Assembly (NCBI GenBank): GCA_040112665.1
Contig: CP157796.1
Span: 2,815,501-2,879,500, forward strand
Origin: Oceanicaulis sp.
GTDB taxonomy: Bacteria; Pseudomonadota; Alphaproteobacteria; Caulobacterales; Maricaulaceae
Length of the DNA stretch: 64,000 bases
Direction: 5' to 3'
Position 1 is the first letter of the stretch; each line of letters begins with the position of its first letter. Shown here one piece after another: positions 44,671 to 53,291 of this stretch. Both the position numbers and the translations under genes were made by a program. Below the pieces are notes generated by a model that was given only the letters and a program-made list of their open reading frames with translations, did not search any database and was not told the DNA's origin.

Positions 44671-44868
44671 ATGTCAAGGCGGTTCTGGGGATGGATGAGC
44701 CTGTTGCTGGCTGCCGCCGGTGCGTACACGCTGATCGCGGGGTTCCTCGGTGACGACGGCTACTCGGCTCCGGAAGGTGCGGTCTTGCTGGTCTTGGCCG
44801 GCGGCGCCTTCTGGCGCTATTGGATCAAGCGAAGCAACGACGCCGAAAAAATTTCGGCAGACGCGTAA
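44671..44868 (+). CDS. Small two-helix membrane protein divergent from XRE operon
   Basis: This 65-residue protein starts at the ATG at 44671 (MSRRFWGW) after a GGGAGG site. It has two hydrophobic helices separated by a short loop (SLLLAAAGAYTLIAGFL, VLLVLAGGAFWRYW) and a charged lysine-rich end. It is divergent from the XRE operon with shared regulatory DNA, which suggests they are regulated together. I do not recognise it. Confidence 0.65.
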   Translation: MSRRFWGWMSLLLAAAGAYTLIAGFLGDDGYSAPEGAVLLVLAGGAFWRYWIKRSNDAEKISADA

Positions 44869-44991
44869 AAAACTGAAATAAATCGATCCCGCCCCCCCCC
44901 AAGTGGCCGCGCGCACGCCTCTGAGCGAAGAGGCGTCCTGACGCGACGTCGATGTGGGTTCGCGAGCGCGCCTGCATGCAGACCCCGCCGC

Positions 44992-45438
44992 CCTACGATC
45001 CTCACCCCACCCCCGGCCTTCGGCCGGACCCTCCCCATCAAGGGGAGGGAGTTGCGGTTCAGCTTTACGATCCGACGTTTCCGATGGTCCAGCGTCTTAC
45101 TCCCTCCCCCTCTGTGGGGAGGGTGGATCGGCGCGGAGCGCCGAGACGGGTGGGGGAGCGCCGAGGTCTGCAGGTCTCAGCGCTCTACGATCCCCACCCC
45201 ACCCGTCCGCTTCGCGGACACCCTCCCCATCTAGGGGAGGGAGTTGCGTTGAGCTTTTCGCTCTGAGGTCCCGGTTATCGCAGCGCGTTACTCCCTCCCC
45301 CTTCGTGGGGAGGGTGGATCGGCGCGAAGCGCCGAGACGGGTGGGGGAGCGCCACGGTCGGCAGATCTAAGCGCCCTACGATCCACACCCCACCCCCGGC
45401 CTTCGGCCGGACCCTCCCCATCAAGGGGAGGGAGTTGT
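44992..45438. repeat. Hairpin repeat array L-R-L-R-L (second array)
   Basis: Five elements alternate in orientation: L at 44992-45056, R at 45098-45172, L at 45184-45248, R at 45289-45360 and L at 45374-45438. Flanking boxes are near identical (CACCCCACCC, CCTCCCCATCAAGGGGAGGG). Inner stems differ between copies (CCGGCCTTCGGCCGG, GTCCGCTTCGCGGAC, TCGGCGCGGAGCGCCGA) but remain paired. The 585-base gap between the small membrane gene and astB holds only this array plus a few dozen unassigned bases; no ORF is convincing. Confidence 0.9.
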
Positions 45439-45454
45439 GCGGGTGGTGGGTCTT

Positions 45455-46801
45455 CTACGCGTCCCGCTGGAACGGGTAGAAGTCCGAGCCCAGGCCCATG
45501 ATCCCGGTCAGGGCGTCCAGCGCCGCGCGGCTTTCATCGACCAGGGCGGGATCGCCGAGATCTTCGGGGCGCATCTCTTCGCGATAGTGCCGCTCGGCCC
45601 AGTCCGACAGGCGGGTGTGAAGGTCGTCCTCGAGCCAGGCGCCGGGATGGACGGCCTTGCGCTGATCTTCGTCGAGCACGACCCGAAGCCTCAGGCAGGC
45701 CGGCCCGCCGCCATTGCGCATGGACTGGCGCACGCCGGCGTATTTCACCTCGCCGATCGGCGCGTTCGAAGCAGTCATGCGCTCGCAATAGGCGCGCGTG
45801 CTCGCCGTCTCCCCGGTCTCCTGCGGGGCGAGCAGGACCTGGCGGCCCTTGTCCGGCCAGATCAGGAGCTGGGAGTTGAAGATGTAGGACGTGATCGCGT
45901 CGCCGATCGGCACCTCGTCGGCGGGCACCATGACGAAGACCGGTTCGAACAGCCCGTCCGCAGCCCGGCGGATAGCCTCGAGCGCGGCGTCGGTGTCCTC
46001 GAACGCCAGCTCGTGGAAGAACAGGACCGGCCCGGTGCCCACGCACACCACGTCGTTATGAAACGCGCCCGCGTCGATCGCCGCGCGCGACTGGCGGATG
46101 AAAACCGTGCGCTCCGGGTCGAGCCCGTGCCGGCGCGCGATCGCTTCGGACGCCTGTTTCGTCTGACGGGCCGGGAACTTACCGGTCCAGTCCTCGAACG
46201 CGTCGCGGCCGTAGACGAACAGCTCCACACCCTTCGAGCCGTGATCGGCGCAGAGCCGGACATGGTTCGCTGCCCCCTCGTCGGCGAAGCTCGACTGATG
46301 GGGCAGCTCATGGTGGATCGCGAAACGCTCGCGGTCGGGAAAGATCCGTTCAAGCGCACGGTGCGTCTGGAAGCCCTCGATCGAGCGGTGCAGCGCGGTG
46401 ATGAGATTGGCGGGCGTGAAGTGCACCCGGCCGTCTTCGGTGTCCGCGCCCGGGCTGACCGTGGCGGCGTTCGCCGCCCACATCGAGCTCGCCGAGAGCA
46501 TGTTCAGCGCCAGCGCGGGTTCGGCCTTATAGGCGCGCTCCCACACCTCGCCGTCGGTGCGGCCGGTGAAGCCAAGCGCCTTCAGCCCCTGCACGTAAGG
46601 CCGCTCCTGAGGCGGCAGCAGGCCTTGGGCGAGGCCCGCATCGGCGAGCGCCTTGGCCTTGTTCAGCCCTTCGAGTACGGCCGCGCGCGGGGCTGCGACC
46701 GAGCCCTGGTTCTTCGCGCTCGCCAGATTGCCCGGCGCGAGGCCGCCATAATTGTGGGTCGGTCCGACGAGCCCGTCGAAATTGGCTTCCACAGCGCTCA
46801 T
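45455..46801 (-). CDS. astB: N-succinylarginine dihydrolase
   Basis: AstB turns N2-succinylarginine into succinylornithine, CO2 and ammonia, the second step of the arginine succinyltransferase pathway. The 448-residue frame has the GPTHNYGGL start and the catalytic cysteine in GGPACLRLRV. The ATG at 46801 overlaps the astD stop (TGATG). A TTG one codon earlier is possible. It is the last gene of the ast operon and ends 17 bases before the second repeat array. Confidence 0.95.
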   Translation of the reverse strand: MSAVEANFDGLVGPTHNYGGLAPGNLASAKNQGSVAAPRAAVLEGLNKAKALADAGLAQGLLPPQERPYVQGLKALGFTGRTDGEVWERAYKAEPALALNMLSASSMWAANAATVSPGADTEDGRVHFTPANLITALHRSIEGFQTHRALERIFPDRERFAIHHELPHQSSFADEGAANHVRLCADHGSKGVELFVYGRDAFEDWTGKFPARQTKQASEAIARRHGLDPERTVFIRQSRAAIDAGAFHNDVVCVGTGPVLFFHELAFEDTDAALEAIRRAADGLFEPVFVMVPADEVPIGDAITSYIFNSQLLIWPDKGRQVLLAPQETGETASTRAYCERMTASNAPIGEVKYAGVRQSMRNGGGPACLRLRVVLDEDQRKAVHPGAWLEDDLHTRLSDWAERHYREEMRPEDLGDPALVDESRAALDALTGIMGLGSDFYPFQRDA

Positions 46802-48255
46802 CAATCCAGCCCTTTCACCGCCATGCGCTCAGCCTTCGGGCTGGCCTGCGTCGCCACCGGATAGGCGCAGTAATCCGCCGCATAGTACGCGCTGGGGCGA
46901 AGATTGCCCGACTGGCCCGGCCCGCCGAACGGCATGGTCAAGGCCGCCCCTGTAGTGGGCCGGTTGCGGTTCACGATGCCCGCGCGCGATCCCGCCCAGA
47001 AGCGCTTCCACAGATCGTCGTCGTCGCTGACCAGCCCCGCCGACAGCCCGTAGGCGGTATCGTTGGCGAGCCTCAGCGCAGCGTCGAAATCGGACGCGCG
47101 GCGCACCTGAAGCAGCGGCCCGAACACCTCTTCGTCCGGGGTGTCGACGCCCTCGACGTCGATCAGGCCGGGGCTGACGAAGGCTTCGCCCGCGTCATGA
47201 CGCGCCGCGGCGACGATCGCCTTCGCGCCGCGCTTCAGAAGATCGTCCTGCGCGGACAGCACGCCGCGCGCGGCGTGCGCGCTGATCAGCGGCCCCATGA
47301 AAGGTTCGGGATCGCTGGTGTAGGGGCCGATCGGCAGTTTCGGAATCGCCGCAGCGATCGCCTCGATCACCGCATCGCCCGCCTCGCCCGCCGGAACGAT
47401 CAGCCGCCGCGCGCAGGAGCAGCGCTGACCGGCGGTGATATAACTCGACAGCACCGCAATGCGGGCCGCCGCTTCGGCGTCCTCGGCGTCCCAGACCACC
47501 AGCGGATTATTGCCGCCCATCTCCAGCGCGAGCTGCACGCCGGTGCGGCCGGCGAACATCTTGTGGATCATCGATCCGGTGTTCCAGCTGCCGGTGAACA
47601 GCACGCCGTCGAGTTCGGGATCGCCGAGCGCCGCCGCGCCCGTCTCGCGCGCGCCCTGAACGAGATTGAGCACGCCTTCAGGCAGGCCCGCCTCTTCCCA
47701 CAGCTTCACCATCAGCTCGCCGACCGCCGGGGTCAGCTCGGAGGGTTTGAACACGATCGTATTGCCCGCCAGCAGCGCCGGGATGACGTGCCCGTTGGGC
47801 AGATGGCCGGGGAAGTTGTACGGGCCGAGCACGAACATCACGCCCAGCGGCTTGTGGTCGAGCACCTGCTCGCCGAACTCGGTCTCGGTATGGGTGCGTC
47901 CGGTGCGGTCTTCATAGGCCTTGATCGAGACGCCGACCTTGGCCGCCATCGCGCCCGCCTCGCCCTTGGCCTCCCAGAGCGGCTTGCCGGTCTCGCGCGC
48001 GATCAGAAGGCCGATCTCGTCCTGGCGCGCCTTGACCAGCTCGCCGTATTTTTCAGCCACCGCCCGGCGCGTCTCGAACCCTGCGAGCGCCCAGTCCGCG
48101 AAAGCGCTGCGCGCCGCGTCGAACGCCGCGCGGACATCGTCCGGGCCGGCGGCGGCGCCCTGCCAGACCGTCTCGCCGGTCGCGGGATCGTGAGAGGAGA
48201 ACGGGGCGAGCGCGCCGGCGCGCCAGGCGCCGCCGATAAAGGCCGAATGGGTCAT
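46801..48255 (-). CDS. astD: Succinylglutamate-semialdehyde dehydrogenase
   Basis: AstD oxidises succinylglutamate semialdehyde to succinylglutamate with NAD. The 484-residue ALDH has the active glutamate in ALEMGGNNP and catalytic cysteine in AGQRCSCARR, and the GPYNFPGHLPNG motif typical of AstD. It lies six bases downstream of astA and couples to astB through the TGATG overlap. Confidence 0.95.
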   Translation of the reverse strand: MTHSAFIGGAWRAGALAPFSSHDPATGETVWQGAAAGPDDVRAAFDAARSAFADWALAGFETRRAVAEKYGELVKARQDEIGLLIARETGKPLWEAKGEAGAMAAKVGVSIKAYEDRTGRTHTETEFGEQVLDHKPLGVMFVLGPYNFPGHLPNGHVIPALLAGNTIVFKPSELTPAVGELMVKLWEEAGLPEGVLNLVQGARETGAAALGDPELDGVLFTGSWNTGSMIHKMFAGRTGVQLALEMGGNNPLVVWDAEDAEAAARIAVLSSYITAGQRCSCARRLIVPAGEAGDAVIEAIAAAIPKLPIGPYTSDPEPFMGPLISAHAARGVLSAQDDLLKRGAKAIVAAARHDAGEAFVSPGLIDVEGVDTPDEEVFGPLLQVRRASDFDAALRLANDTAYGLSAGLVSDDDDLWKRFWAGSRAGIVNRNRPTTGAALTMPFGGPGQSGNLRPSAYYAADYCAYPVATQASPKAERMAVKGLD

Positions 48256-48260
48256 GGGGT

Positions 48261-49277
48261 CTAGTCCCTGGTCCAGATCCGGACGGTCTGGCCGGTCGTC
48301 ACGTCGAGCGCGCGCCGGGCCTCTTCGTCGAGCGCCGCCGCGCCGTCCGCGCCGAGGCCGACCTCGGCGTGCACGCAGCGATAGTCCGCGATCCGGTCAT
48401 TGCTGACCAGCGCGCGGACGCGCTCGCCCTGCGGCGCGCCGGCGACCGTCATCAGCCGGCTGTCGCGCAGGGTGGCGACCTCGTCGGTCCCGCAGGAGAC
48501 CAGCGGGCCGCCGTCGAAAATGTCCACATAGCGCTCATAGCGGAAGCCTTCCTGTTCGAGGAGCTTCAGCGCGCCCGCGCCATGGGGATGGGTCTTGCCG
48601 ATCACCTCGCGCGCCGGTTTGGGCAGCAGGTCGAGATAGATGAGATGGCTCGGCATGAGGTCGAGGATGAACTGGTTGTCGGTCGCCGCGCTCAGCCGGT
48701 CGGCCTCCTCGAAGGTCATCCGGAAGAACGGCCGGGTGACATGCTCGAAGAAGATCGAGTCGCCGTGCTCGTCGACCACGCCGCGAAGCTCGGACAGGAT
48801 CCGCTGGCCGAAGCGCTTGCGGTCGGCGGCGACCAGCATGTAGCGCGCCTGCGCCACCAGCCGCCCCGCCCCCGTGCCGCGCAGACCATCGCGCACGAAC
48901 AGCGAGCCCACTTCGGTGGAGCCGGCGAAATCGTTGACCAGCAGCATGGCGTCCATGTCGAAGCGGCGATCGGCTTCCTTGCTGGCCTGGGCGAAGGTGA
49001 AGATCTTGAAGTCGAAATACGGCTTCTTCACCCCCACCATCGCCTTCACCGCGCTGGTGCCCAGCACCTTTCCGGTCTCGCTGTCCTCCAGCATCAGCTG
49101 GTAGGCGCAGTCGCTGGGATCGGTCAGCCGGCCGTCCCAGGCCTTCTCGGAACTGACGAGCTTTTCGTTCAGCGCCTCGTCTTCGAGCGCCAGCGAGGTG
49201 AAGCCCGGCCCGGCTGCGCGGGCCAGCTCCACGAACGCGTCATGATCGGCCGCACGGGCCGCACGCACCACCAGCAT
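48261..49277 (-). CDS. astA: Arginine N-succinyltransferase
   Basis: AstA transfers succinyl from succinyl-CoA to arginine, the first step of the pathway. The 338-residue protein has an acyltransferase-like fold: the start LVVRAARAADHDAFVELA, the STEVGSLFVRDGLRGTGAGRL motif that binds CoA, and DLMPSHLIYLDLLP. Length is normal. It lies between the M20 hydrolase and astD with small gaps. Confidence 0.94.
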   Translation of the reverse strand: MLVVRAARAADHDAFVELARAAGPGFTSLALEDEALNEKLVSSEKAWDGRLTDPSDCAYQLMLEDSETGKVLGTSAVKAMVGVKKPYFDFKIFTFAQASKEADRRFDMDAMLLVNDFAGSTEVGSLFVRDGLRGTGAGRLVAQARYMLVAADRKRFGQRILSELRGVVDEHGDSIFFEHVTRPFFRMTFEEADRLSAATDNQFILDLMPSHLIYLDLLPKPAREVIGKTHPHGAGALKLLEQEGFRYERYVDIFDGGPLVSCGTDEVATLRDSRLMTVAGAPQGERVRALVSNDRIADYRCVHAEVGLGADGAAALDEEARRALDVTTGQTVRIWTRD

Positions 49278-49287
49278 GACTGTCTCC

Positions 49288-50547
49288 TCAGGACGACGCG
49301 GCGAGCGCCCGGGCTTCGGCAGCGTCGAAACGACCCCGCGCGAAGGCCATGAGCATCACAGCGGACAGACGCGCGCGCTCGGCGAAGCTCGACAGCTTCG
49401 CGATCTCGCGGTCGGAATGAATATCGGCGCCGCGGACGCCCAGCGTGTCCACATTGGGACAGCCCGACGCCCACAGATTATTGCCCTCGCACACCCCGCC
49501 GGTGTCGTTCCAGCGGATGTCGAGCCCGATCGCCGCGCCCGCCTCGCGCGTCCATTCGAACATGCGCAGATTGGACGGGCTCATCGGCTTGGGCGGGCGG
49601 GTGAAGCCGCCATGCAGATCGGCGGTGATCCCGTCGCGGGCGTTCACCTCGGCGACGATCTTTTCGATCTCCGCCTTGGCCCAGGCCGCGTCGTCCTCGG
49701 TCTTCACCCGGCAATTGAACCGGCAAATCCCCAGATCGGGCACCACGTTAGGCGCGCCCCCGCCGTCGATGCGCGAGACGTTGAAGGTCACGTGCTCGCG
49801 CCGGCCGTTGAGATCATCGAGCCTGCGGGCGAACTCGGCGGCGGCCACGATCGCATTGCGGCCCAGATGATGCTCGCGGCCCGCATGGGCGGCGCGGCCG
49901 CGGCAGCGCAGCGCGAAATTGCCCGAGCCCTTGCGCGCGCCGGCGAGCGAGCCGTCCGCCAGCGCCGGCTCGTAGGTCATGCCGACATGGGCTCTCGAGC
50001 CGAGTTCGGCGAGCACCGGGCCCGAGCCCAGAGAGCCGATCTCCTCGTCAGGGCTGACCAGCACGGTCCAGCCGACGCGGTCCTTCCACGGGCTGCGCTC
50101 CAGCGCGAGCAGGCCGTGCAGCATGACCAGAAGCCCGCCCTTCATGTCCGCCACGCCCGGCCCGTTGATCGTGTCCGCGTCGGTGAGCCGCCAGTCCTCG
50201 AACCCGCAGCCCTTGGGAAACACGGTGTCGTGGTGACCGGTCAGCACGATCTGCACCGGCGCGTCAGGGCGCATCACCGCCTTCATGGACGGGGTGTAGG
50301 CAACCTCGCTCACCTCGCCGTCGAGCTCGACGGTGGTGGAGGGCTGAAGCTCGACCGCCTCGATCGCCGCGCCGGTCTCGGCGAAAGCCTCGCCCAGCGT
50401 GGCGCGCATGGTCTCGAGCCCGTCAGCGTTACGGCTGCCAGAATTGATCAAAGACCAGGCCTTCACCTGATCGATCATGTGGTCGGCGCGGCCGTCCACC
50501 CAGTCCAGTATCGTCTTTTCCTGTTCGTCCAGCGCGAGCGCGGTCAT
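49288..50547 (-). CDS. M20-family metallopeptidase/hydrolase in ast operon
   Basis: This 419-residue M20 (ArgE/DapE-like) enzyme has metal-binding motifs: His and Asp in LTGHHDTVF, Asp in GPGVADMKGG, the catalytic and metal glutamates in PDEEIGS, and the AAHAGREH motif. Its place first among the ast genes, ten bases upstream of astA, suggests it may hydrolyse succinylglutamate in place of the M14 enzyme AstE. That is inference; it could instead cleave another N-acyl amino acid. Length is normal for M20. Confidence 0.85.
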   Translation of the reverse strand: MTALALDEQEKTILDWVDGRADHMIDQVKAWSLINSGSRNADGLETMRATLGEAFAETGAAIEAVELQPSTTVELDGEVSEVAYTPSMKAVMRPDAPVQIVLTGHHDTVFPKGCGFEDWRLTDADTINGPGVADMKGGLLVMLHGLLALERSPWKDRVGWTVLVSPDEEIGSLGSGPVLAELGSRAHVGMTYEPALADGSLAGARKGSGNFALRCRGRAAHAGREHHLGRNAIVAAAEFARRLDDLNGRREHVTFNVSRIDGGGAPNVVPDLGICRFNCRVKTEDDAAWAKAEIEKIVAEVNARDGITADLHGGFTRPPKPMSPSNLRMFEWTREAGAAIGLDIRWNDTGGVCEGNNLWASGCPNVDTLGVRGADIHSDREIAKLSSFAERARLSAVMLMAFARGRFDAAEARALAASS

Positions 50548-50556
50548 GCAGGGTCC

Positions 50557-51852
50557 TCAGGCTTCGGCCAGGGCTTGTTCGAAGTCGGCGATCAGATCCT
50601 CGGGGTTCTCGATGCCGATCGAGACCCGGACAAGGCCCGGCGTGAAGCCCAGCCGCTCCTGAAGCTCGGCGTCCACTGCGGCGTGGGTCGTCGATCCCGG
50701 ATGGCAGATCAGCGATTCCGTACCGCCGAGGCTGACCGCGAGCTTGATCACCTTAAGGGCATTGAGCATGCGGAACGCCGCCGCCTGGCCGCCCTTGACG
50801 TCGAAGGCGAAGGTCGAGCCGTAGGCGTTCTCGCCGGACTGGCGGTGATGGACCTCGTAATCCCGGCTGCCCGGCTCGAGGAAGCCCAGATAGCGGACTT
50901 TCTCCACTTTCGGGTGCTCGGCGAGATATTCCGCGACGACGCGCGCGCCCTCGAAGGCGGCGGTCATGCGAAGCTTCACGGTCTCCAGCGACCGGGCCAG
51001 CATCCAGCACGTGTTGGGGTCGAGATTGGTGCCGATGCCCGAGCGCAGCTTGCGCACCGGCTTCATCATCGCGCTCGAACCCATGGCCGCGCCGCCTATC
51101 AGGTCGGAGTGCCCGCCGATATATTTGGTGAGCGAGTAGACCACGATGTCGCCGCCCTGGCTGAGCGGAGTCTGGCCGATCGGGCCCAGAATGGTGTTGT
51201 CCACCACCACCGGCGGGCGATGGCCCTGCTTCTCACCGATCTCGTCGGCGAGCTTTTTCATCAGGTGCAGGTCGACGACCTCGTTGGTCGGGTTGGTCGG
51301 CGTCTCGCAATAGATCACGCCGATCCGGCCGAGCTTCATCGCCGCCTCGACCGCCTCGCGGATCTCGGACTCGCTGGCGCCGGCGAAGAAGTCCGCGCTC
51401 TTGATGCCGTATTGCGGCAGAATCGCGCGGATCAGCGTCTCGGTGCCGCCATAAAGCGGGGTGGACTGAAGCACCACGTCGCCCGAATGGGCGTGCGCCA
51501 TGATCACCGTGGAGATCGCGCTCATCCCCGAGGAGAAGACCAGCGCGTCTTCCGCGCCGTCGAACAGGGTGAGCCGGTCTTCCAGCACCTCCATGTTCGG
51601 GTTGTTGAAGCGCGAATAAAGAAGGCCCGCCTGCTCGGGATCGCCGGCCTGCGCCCGGCCGCCCATCACCCGGAAGAAGGCGGCGCCCTCCTCGGCGGTG
51701 GCGAAGGCGAAGGTGGAGGTCTGGAAGATCGGCGGCTTGATCGAACCTTCCGACAGCTTGGCGTCGAAGCCGTAGCTCATCATGAGCGTTTCGGGGCTCA
51801 GGGCCCGCTCGCCGAGGGCGCGCTTGCGATAGGGCGTGTCGGGCTTGCTCAT
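50557..51852 (-). CDS. Cystathionine gamma-synthase-family PLP enzyme
   Basis: This 431-residue fold-type I PLP enzyme has the Schiff-base lysine in SLTKYIGGHSDL and the phosphate-binding SSGMSAISTV region. It matches the cystathionine gamma-synthase / methionine gamma-lyase / O-acetylhomoserine sulfhydrylase family. It heads the ast operon with a nine-base gap to the M20 gene, an unexpected partner. The 5' leader upstream (about 190 bases to the ompA 3' end) has GC-rich pairing segments but no riboswitch I could assign. Confidence 0.88.
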   Translation of the reverse strand: MSKPDTPYRKRALGERALSPETLMMSYGFDAKLSEGSIKPPIFQTSTFAFATAEEGAAFFRVMGGRAQAGDPEQAGLLYSRFNNPNMEVLEDRLTLFDGAEDALVFSSGMSAISTVIMAHAHSGDVVLQSTPLYGGTETLIRAILPQYGIKSADFFAGASESEIREAVEAAMKLGRIGVIYCETPTNPTNEVVDLHLMKKLADEIGEKQGHRPPVVVDNTILGPIGQTPLSQGGDIVVYSLTKYIGGHSDLIGGAAMGSSAMMKPVRKLRSGIGTNLDPNTCWMLARSLETVKLRMTAAFEGARVVAEYLAEHPKVEKVRYLGFLEPGSRDYEVHHRQSGENAYGSTFAFDVKGGQAAAFRMLNALKVIKLAVSLGGTESLICHPGSTTHAAVDAELQERLGFTPGLVRVSIGIENPEDLIADFEQALAEA

Positions 51853-51984
51853 GATCGCGATCCTTCAATGACGAAAGCGCGGCGGCCGGTGAAGACCCCG
51901 CGGAAATTGGGAACACGGGCTTCTTGCTCCGCCCGCAAGCCGGGGTCAACCCGGCCGCCGGACCGCGCGCAGGGCGGCGGCGGC

Positions 51985-52018
51985 AAAGAAAACGGCCCGG
52001 CGCTTTCGCACCGGGCCG
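51985..52018 (-). terminator. Rho-independent terminator of the OmpA-like gene
   Basis: Minus-strand CGGCCCGG/CCGGGCCG stem with a nine-base loop, then TTTTC near 51992-51985. It follows the OmpA stop by about 30 bases. Confidence 0.88.
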
Positions 52019-52046
52019 CCTTCATTCGTCGATGTGTCGACCGACC

Positions 52047-53141
52047 TTAGCGAAGGTCGATGTTCACTTCCGCACGACGGTTGAGCGGCTCGCGCACACC
52101 GTCCGGCGTCTCGACCTGCGGACGGCTTTCACCGAACGCGTTGAGGTCGATGGCCGAGGCGGGAACGCCGAGGCGCACCATCTCGTCGCGGACCGCGCGG
52201 GCGCGGCGCTCGGACAGACCCACGTTGTAGGACGCGGGGCCCGAACGGTCGGCGTGACCGGCGATCTGGACCGAAGCCACGCCGCAGGAGCGAGCCTGGT
52301 TCACAGCCGCGTTGATCGCGTTTTCCGCCTGGTCGGTCAGGTTCGAGCGATCCCACTCGAAGTAGACCACGAAGCCGATGTCTTCGCACTCAGGCGCCGG
52401 CGGAGGCGGCGGCGGAGGCGGAGGCGGCGGGGGCGGCGGGGGCGGCGGAGGCGGCGGCGGGGGCGGCGGCGGAGGCGGCGGAGCCGCGAACATGTACCGC
52501 AGGCCCAGCCAGGCCTCGTGGTGGCCCATGCTGTCCACGTCCAGGTTCGGATCGTAGTTGGTTTCCGAAACGCGGAACCAGCGATACTCGGTGTCGAGGA
52601 TCAGGTTCTGCGTGAGGTTCCAGCCGACGCCCGCGAACAGCTGATACGCCAGAGCGTTGTCGCTGTCGTCGATGTCGCGCCAGCGCGGATCGGCGGTCCC
52701 GGTGTTCGGGATCGGGCGGCTGCCCGTGTTCCAGCCGGCGGCCGAGATGCTGGATTCGACCCAGCCGATGCCGGCGCCGACATAGGGAGTGAACCAGGAG
52801 CTGTAATTTTCGAAGTCGTAGATCAGGTTCAGCATGCCCGACCACTGCTGGAAGTCGGAGTAGCTGTCTTCGAAATTACCAACCGCGCCGGTGTCGGTGT
52901 AGCGGTGAGCGAGTTCGCCTTCCATACGCCAGTTGCTCGGCCATTCGTAGCCGATGGCGAGACGTTCGCGCAGGTCCGCTTCACCCTGGATTTCACCATT
53001 CAGAGCGCCGGAGACATCGGTGTCGCCGGGCGCGCCATAGCCGAGAGCGCCGCTGAGGTACCAACCCTCGTCCGCGACCGCCATGGACGGCGCGGCGAGA
53101 AAGGCCCCGACGGCGGCGGCCGTGAGAAGCCGTTTCTTCAT
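52047..53141 (-). CDS. OmpA-family outer-membrane protein with 28-proline linker
   Basis: This 364-residue protein has a Sec signal peptide (cleavage near SMAVA), an eight-stranded OmpA-type barrel from about residue 25 to 215, then an uninterrupted run of 28 prolines. It ends with a C-terminal OmpA peptidoglycan-binding domain (FEWDRSNLTDQAENAINAA, GHADRSGPASYN, ERRARAVRDEMV). The proline run is encoded by CCG/CCT/CCC codons at 52398-52481. It should tie the barrel to the cell wall. A terminator follows the stop. Confidence 0.92.
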   Translation of the reverse strand: MKKRLLTAAAVGAFLAAPSMAVADEGWYLSGALGYGAPGDTDVSGALNGEIQGEADLRERLAIGYEWPSNWRMEGELAHRYTDTGAVGNFEDSYSDFQQWSGMLNLIYDFENYSSWFTPYVGAGIGWVESSISAAGWNTGSRPIPNTGTADPRWRDIDDSDNALAYQLFAGVGWNLTQNLILDTEYRWFRVSETNYDPNLDVDSMGHHEAWLGLRYMFAAPPPPPPPPPPPPPPPPPPPPPPPPPPPPAPECEDIGFVVYFEWDRSNLTDQAENAINAAVNQARSCGVASVQIAGHADRSGPASYNVGLSERRARAVRDEMVRLGVPASAIDLNAFGESRPQVETPDGVREPLNRRAEVNIDLR

Positions 53142-53291
53142 TCCTAATCCCCCTCCGGGCGTACGCCCTTCGTGTGAGCAATTAATGGACGCCTTGGTTC
53201 AGGCGGTGTCTTCGCCGGACACGACGTTCCAAACGCAGGATTACCCGATTTGATCCAGCGGCGCCACATGCGGCGGACCGGAACGGAGGCC

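Noticed and set aside
44992..45438. Regularly spaced repeats as a CRISPR array
   Set aside because: The repeats are inverted alternately, about 65-75 bases with variable inner stems, and the gaps between them are not spacer-like. No cas genes are present.
43630..45455. An insertion sequence around the XRE islet
   Set aside because: No transposase, and the flanking repeats are not terminal inverted repeats of a known element and have no target duplications I could find.
51853..52046. SAM-II riboswitch upstream of the CGS-family gene
   Set aside because: The diagnostic CUUGC...GUUAAA...GCUAAA order is absent; only a GC-rich stretch with CTTGC is present.
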